The notes under the pieces: model-generated
What the model saw: the letters and a program-made list of their open reading frames with translations, nothing else
Database searches by the model: none
What the model was told of the DNA's origin: nothing
In this document: positions 61,534 through 64,000 of the stretch, one piece after another
How the letters are laid out: the number at the start of each line of letters is the position of its first letter
Position numbering within the stretch: the first letter of the stretch is position 1
From: Corallococcus interemptor
GTDB lineage: Bacteria > Myxococcota > Myxococcia > Myxococcales > Myxococcaceae
Direction: 5' to 3'
Length of the DNA: 64,000 bases
NCBI RefSeq assembly: GCF_003668875.1
Contig: NZ_RAWM01000006.1
Coordinates: 62,001 to 126,000 of the forward strand
Made by a program: the position numbers and the translations under genes

Positions 61534-61636
61534 GGACAGGCCTCCTCACAAGGCGTTTGAACGGCGCCTATCTGCCCAGATGTTCAGTGTCCTTTCAAGG
61601 GGGTCTTCTAACCAGCCGGAATGTCGACCCCGCTGA

Positions 61637-62752
61637 TCAATCCACCCGCACCAGACCGACCTCTCGCACACCCGCCGACGGATCCACGTCCACCGCCAGG
61701 AAGTGCCGGCCCACCCCGTCGAAGCGCTCCGGAATCGCTCCGCCGCCTCCGGAGATGAACGCCGGGATGCCCGCGTTGGAGAACGAATAGTAGCTGTGGA
61801 TGTGGCCGTAGAGCGTCAGGTCCACCCCCGCGCGCGCCATCTTCCCCACCAGCCCGGCAGCCTCGTTGCGCACCGCGAAGCCTCCGCCCCGGACGCCAAT
61901 CGGATCCAACGGGGGGATGTGCATCGCCACCACGTGCACCGCGTCGCGCGCTTCCTCCAGCCAGCCGTCCAGCGCCTCCTCCACCAGCGGATCCACCGTG
62001 CTGCTGCCGGAGTCCACCAGGCTGAAGTGCACGCCGTGGAAGGTGAAGTGCTGGCTGGCCCGGCCCACCAGCCGCTGGTACTCGCGCGCGTCGTCCGTGA
62101 AGGTCTCGTGGTTGCCCAGCGTCGCGTACAGCGGGATGCGCGAGTCCGCCTCCAGCCGCTGCTGGAACTCCTCCAGCTGCTCGCGCGTGCCGAACTCCGT
62201 CAGGTCCCCCGCGAAGAAGATGAAGCGCAGGCTGGGGTCCTGGTTCAGCTTCGCGTAGACATCCCCGACCTTCGACAGCGCCTCCTGCACGTCCGCCAGC
62301 GCCGCGAAACGGAACGGCTCACGCGTGTCCCAGTCCGGCGGCGCCACCGTCAGGCGCATGTCCGTCCCCGGACGCAGGGCCACGCGCCATGCCTTCACCG
62401 TCGGGTGCGCGTCCGGCAGCGCCACCACGTCCAGCGGCGAGCCCGCTCCGTCCACGGCCACCAGCTCCGCGCCCGGCATCGCGTTGTGCACCGTGAACAG
62501 CCAGTCCGTGCGCGCATCCGCCGCGGCCGTGACGCGCGTGGTGAACACCGGCGCCTGGCCCCACAGCTCCAGCGTCCCCGACGCCAGCGTCCGCACCGAC
62601 GCGAGCCCGCCCTCCACCTCCACCTTCAATGCGTCGGCTTCCGCCCGGCCCACGCGCGTGTCCCGCACCGCGCGGTCCTCGCTGGGACGCATGCAGCCCG
62701 TGGACAGCAGCAGCGCCGCCGTCAACCCCAGTGCACGAAGTCCACCGCTCAC
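61637..62752 (-). CDS. Metallophosphoesterase-like lipoprotein
   Basis: The 371-aa product has a lipoprotein signal (STGC, Cys20), a beta-sandwich-like N-terminal region and a calcineurin-like phosphoesterase domain. The metal-binding blocks are FAALADVQ (the usual DxH is Asp-Val-Gln), GDLTE, GNHETF, VAMHIPP and YGHIHSY. The first His is replaced by Gln, so one metal site may be altered. It probably hydrolyses a phosphate ester at the cell envelope. It overlaps the preceding gene's stop by ATGA. Confidence 0.78.
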   Translation of the reverse strand: MSGGLRALGLTAALLLSTGCMRPSEDRAVRDTRVGRAEADALKVEVEGGLASVRTLASGTLELWGQAPVFTTRVTAAADARTDWLFTVHNAMPGAELVAVDGAGSPLDVVALPDAHPTVKAWRVALRPGTDMRLTVAPPDWDTREPFRFAALADVQEALSKVGDVYAKLNQDPSLRFIFFAGDLTEFGTREQLEEFQQRLEADSRIPLYATLGNHETFTDDAREYQRLVGRASQHFTFHGVHFSLVDSGSSTVDPLVEEALDGWLEEARDAVHVVAMHIPPLDPIGVRGGGFAVRNEAAGLVGKMARAGVDLTLYGHIHSYYSFSNAGIPAFISGGGGAIPERFDGVGRHFLAVDVDPSAGVREVGLVRVD

Positions 62753-64000
62753 GTGTCACCTCCCACCGCGTACACCAGCGACAGCCGCCCCATCAGCGCG
62801 CCACCCGCCTGCGCCTCCGCCGCCACGCCCCAGCGCTCCGTCACCAGCACGCGCCCCTTCAAGCCGAACGACCCCACCATGCCGCCGCCCCGGCCGCGCA
62901 GGCCGCCCACCAGCCCGTCCTTGCGGTGGTCGTAGAAGAGCACCGCCTCGCCCCGCAGCGGCCCGCCCCGCCCCAGCCACACGCCATAGCCGAACGTGTA
63001 GAGCAGCTGGCCGTACAGGTTGTCGTCGTCCACGCGCCCCGGATAGCTGTAGGCCTGCGCGGACACGCCCACGCCGCCCTCCACGAACGAGCCCGCGAAG
63101 CGCGGCCCGAAGCGCGCCATCGCGTAGCGGCCCTTGAGCGCCACCTCCCCGCCGCCCAGCGTGAAGCCCTCCGTCGGGTAGCGGTGGTAGGTCGCGAAGC
63201 CCTCCACGTCCAACGACGTGCCATCCCCGTCCAGCCCCAGCGTCCGCTCCGGCGCGCCCCACAGCCGGTACGCCGCGCCCGCGCGGATCAACGTGTTGCC
63301 CTCGTCCGGCGCCAGCCGCGCGGAGGCCTGAAGTTGCACCTTCGACAGCCGCGCCACCGCGCCCAGCGCGAAGAAGTTCCGGTAGTCCGCCGTCGCGTCG
63401 TTCACGTACTGGTAGCCCAGGTCCAGCTCCAGCGGCGGCAGCGTGTCCGGCACCCGCCCCGGGTCGAACGCCGGCGACGTCACCGCGTACAGGTTCGCCA
63501 GCATCGACAGGGAGAACACCCCCGCGCCCGTCAGCGTCACCGCGTACAGCGGCCCGATGGTTTTTCGCGACGCGCCCGTCAACGCGATGGGCACCAGCCC
63601 CGCGCCAATCAGCCCCAGCCCGATGGCCTCCGCCGCGAACAGCCCCTTCGCCGTCTGCGTGTCCCCCGCCGTCCACGCCCCCAGCCCGTGCAGCAGCAGG
63701 CCCGGCACCACCGCGACCGCCACCGGCGCCACCTTGAACGGCGGGCGGGGCGCGTCCTCCACCAGCCGCACGCGGGGCTCCGACACCCGGCCAGCCTCCA
63801 ACGCATCCGGAGCGGCGTCCGGAGCCTCCGGCGCCACCACCGGGCCCTCCGCGGACGCCGTGGGCACCGGCCGGGGCCCCTCCTCCGTCAGCACCCGGGC
63901 CATCACCTCCGGCGGCACCACCGACGCGTCCGAACCCCGGCGCGCCGGCACGTCCCGGGGGATGTCACTGCCGCCCAGCTCCGGGCCGCTCGCCAGCAGG
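62749..64000 (-). CDS. Outer-membrane-type protein of unknown function, partial at its 5' end
   Basis: The reading frame stays open to the right edge without a start, so the N-terminus lies outside. A GTG at 63951 is only an internal possibility. The visible part (417 codons including the stop) has an Ala/Pro-rich linker, a few hydrophobic segments (VAVVPGLLLHGLGAWTAG, AIGLGLIGAGLVPIAL) and a C-terminal region of alternating residues (YQYVNDATADYRNFFALGAVARLSK) that may form a beta-barrel. I do not recognise the family. It overlaps the phosphoesterase gene by ATGA. Confidence 0.55.
   Translation of the reverse strand, partial: LLASGPELGGSDIPRDVPARRGSDASVVPPEVMARVLTEEGPRPVPTASAEGPVVAPEAPDAAPDALEAGRVSEPRVRLVEDAPRPPFKVAPVAVAVVPGLLLHGLGAWTAGDTQTAKGLFAAEAIGLGLIGAGLVPIALTGASRKTIGPLYAVTLTGAGVFSLSMLANLYAVTSPAFDPGRVPDTLPPLELDLGYQYVNDATADYRNFFALGAVARLSKVQLQASARLAPDEGNTLIRAGAAYRLWGAPERTLGLDGDGTSLDVEGFATYHRYPTEGFTLGGGEVALKGRYAMARFGPRFAGSFVEGGVGVSAQAYSYPGRVDDDNLYGQLLYTFGYGVWLGRGGPLRGEAVLFYDHRKDGLVGGLRGRGGGMVGSFGLKGRVLVTERWGVAAEAQAGGALMGRLSLVYAVGGDT

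Overview
The window is about 70% G+C with dense, often translationally coupled genes. Its gene families are typical of predatory soil Deltaproteobacteria: hybrid PAS/GAF kinases, MoxR/VWA operons, TonB/ExbB/ExbD/ExbD clusters, many lipoproteins and several small defence cassettes. I read it as a chromosomal segment of a myxobacterium, most likely Myxococcaceae (Myxococcus/Corallococcus-like). This is inferred from gene content and base composition only. About sixty protein genes and one tRNA (Gln, TTG) can be supported.

Layout. 1-5536: a partial PAS protein, a dipeptide epimerase, an S41-type periplasmic protein, a LuxR-type regulator, and an operon of lipoprotein, small protein and Doc-like protein. 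5597-11517: a tightly overlapped operon with a MoxR AAA+ ATPase, a 275-aa protein of unknown function, a fused zinc-peptidase/VWA protein, a charged helical protein and a PaaK-like ligase. 11604-15575: aldo/keto reductase, DUF4118-PAS-GAF histidine kinase, radical SAM protein. 15603-21197: a lower-GC putative defence island with a NERD-UvrD helicase, divergent from an ABC/RecF-type ATPase gene that is split by a 1543-bp IS4-family element, followed by a TOPRIM-like protein. 21329-24775: subtilase and RecQ-type helicase, tail to tail. 24841-28334: operon of asparagine-synthetase-like, glycosyltransferase and ROK-like genes; the first carries four copies of a DnaA-box-like 9-mer inside its coding region. 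28359-35496: HNH protein, two HtrA-like proteases, PhyH oxygenase, MpaB-type oxygenase and an AbiE-type toxin-antitoxin pair. 35589-43372: redoxin, DsbD, VWA protein, a hairpin-rich non-coding stretch, a 54-aa protein and an EtfD-like membrane iron-sulfur reductase. 43442-48624: ankyrin protein, three DUF3592-like paralogues, a TolB-like lipoprotein, a degenerate archaemetzincin, tRNA-Gln and RtcB. 48621-52029: RbfA-like protein (coupled to rtcB), flavoprotein disulfide reductase, GT87-type membrane protein. 52112-59019: TonB, ExbB, ExbD, ExbD, a TonB-dependent receptor and its lipoprotein. 59084-64000: Septu-like ATPase plus HNH pair, AT-hook protein, metallophosphoesterase lipoprotein and a partial outer-membrane-type protein.

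How it works together. The TonB cluster forms one uptake machine: the ExbB/ExbD motor, the TonB transducer, the receptor and a surface lipoprotein. DsbD and the redoxin form a periplasmic thiol-reduction pair. RtcB and the RbfA-like protein probably form an RNA-repair/ribosome unit beside a tRNA gene. At least four separate conflict modules are present (Doc-like, NERD/ATPase/TOPRIM, AbiE, Septu-like), plus an HNH nuclease. The most novel-looking items are the NERD/ATPase/TOPRIM locus broken in frame by an IS, the DnaA-box-like array inside a coding sequence, the archaemetzincin that has lost two active-site residues, and the RbfA-RtcB operon with a possible leader peptide.
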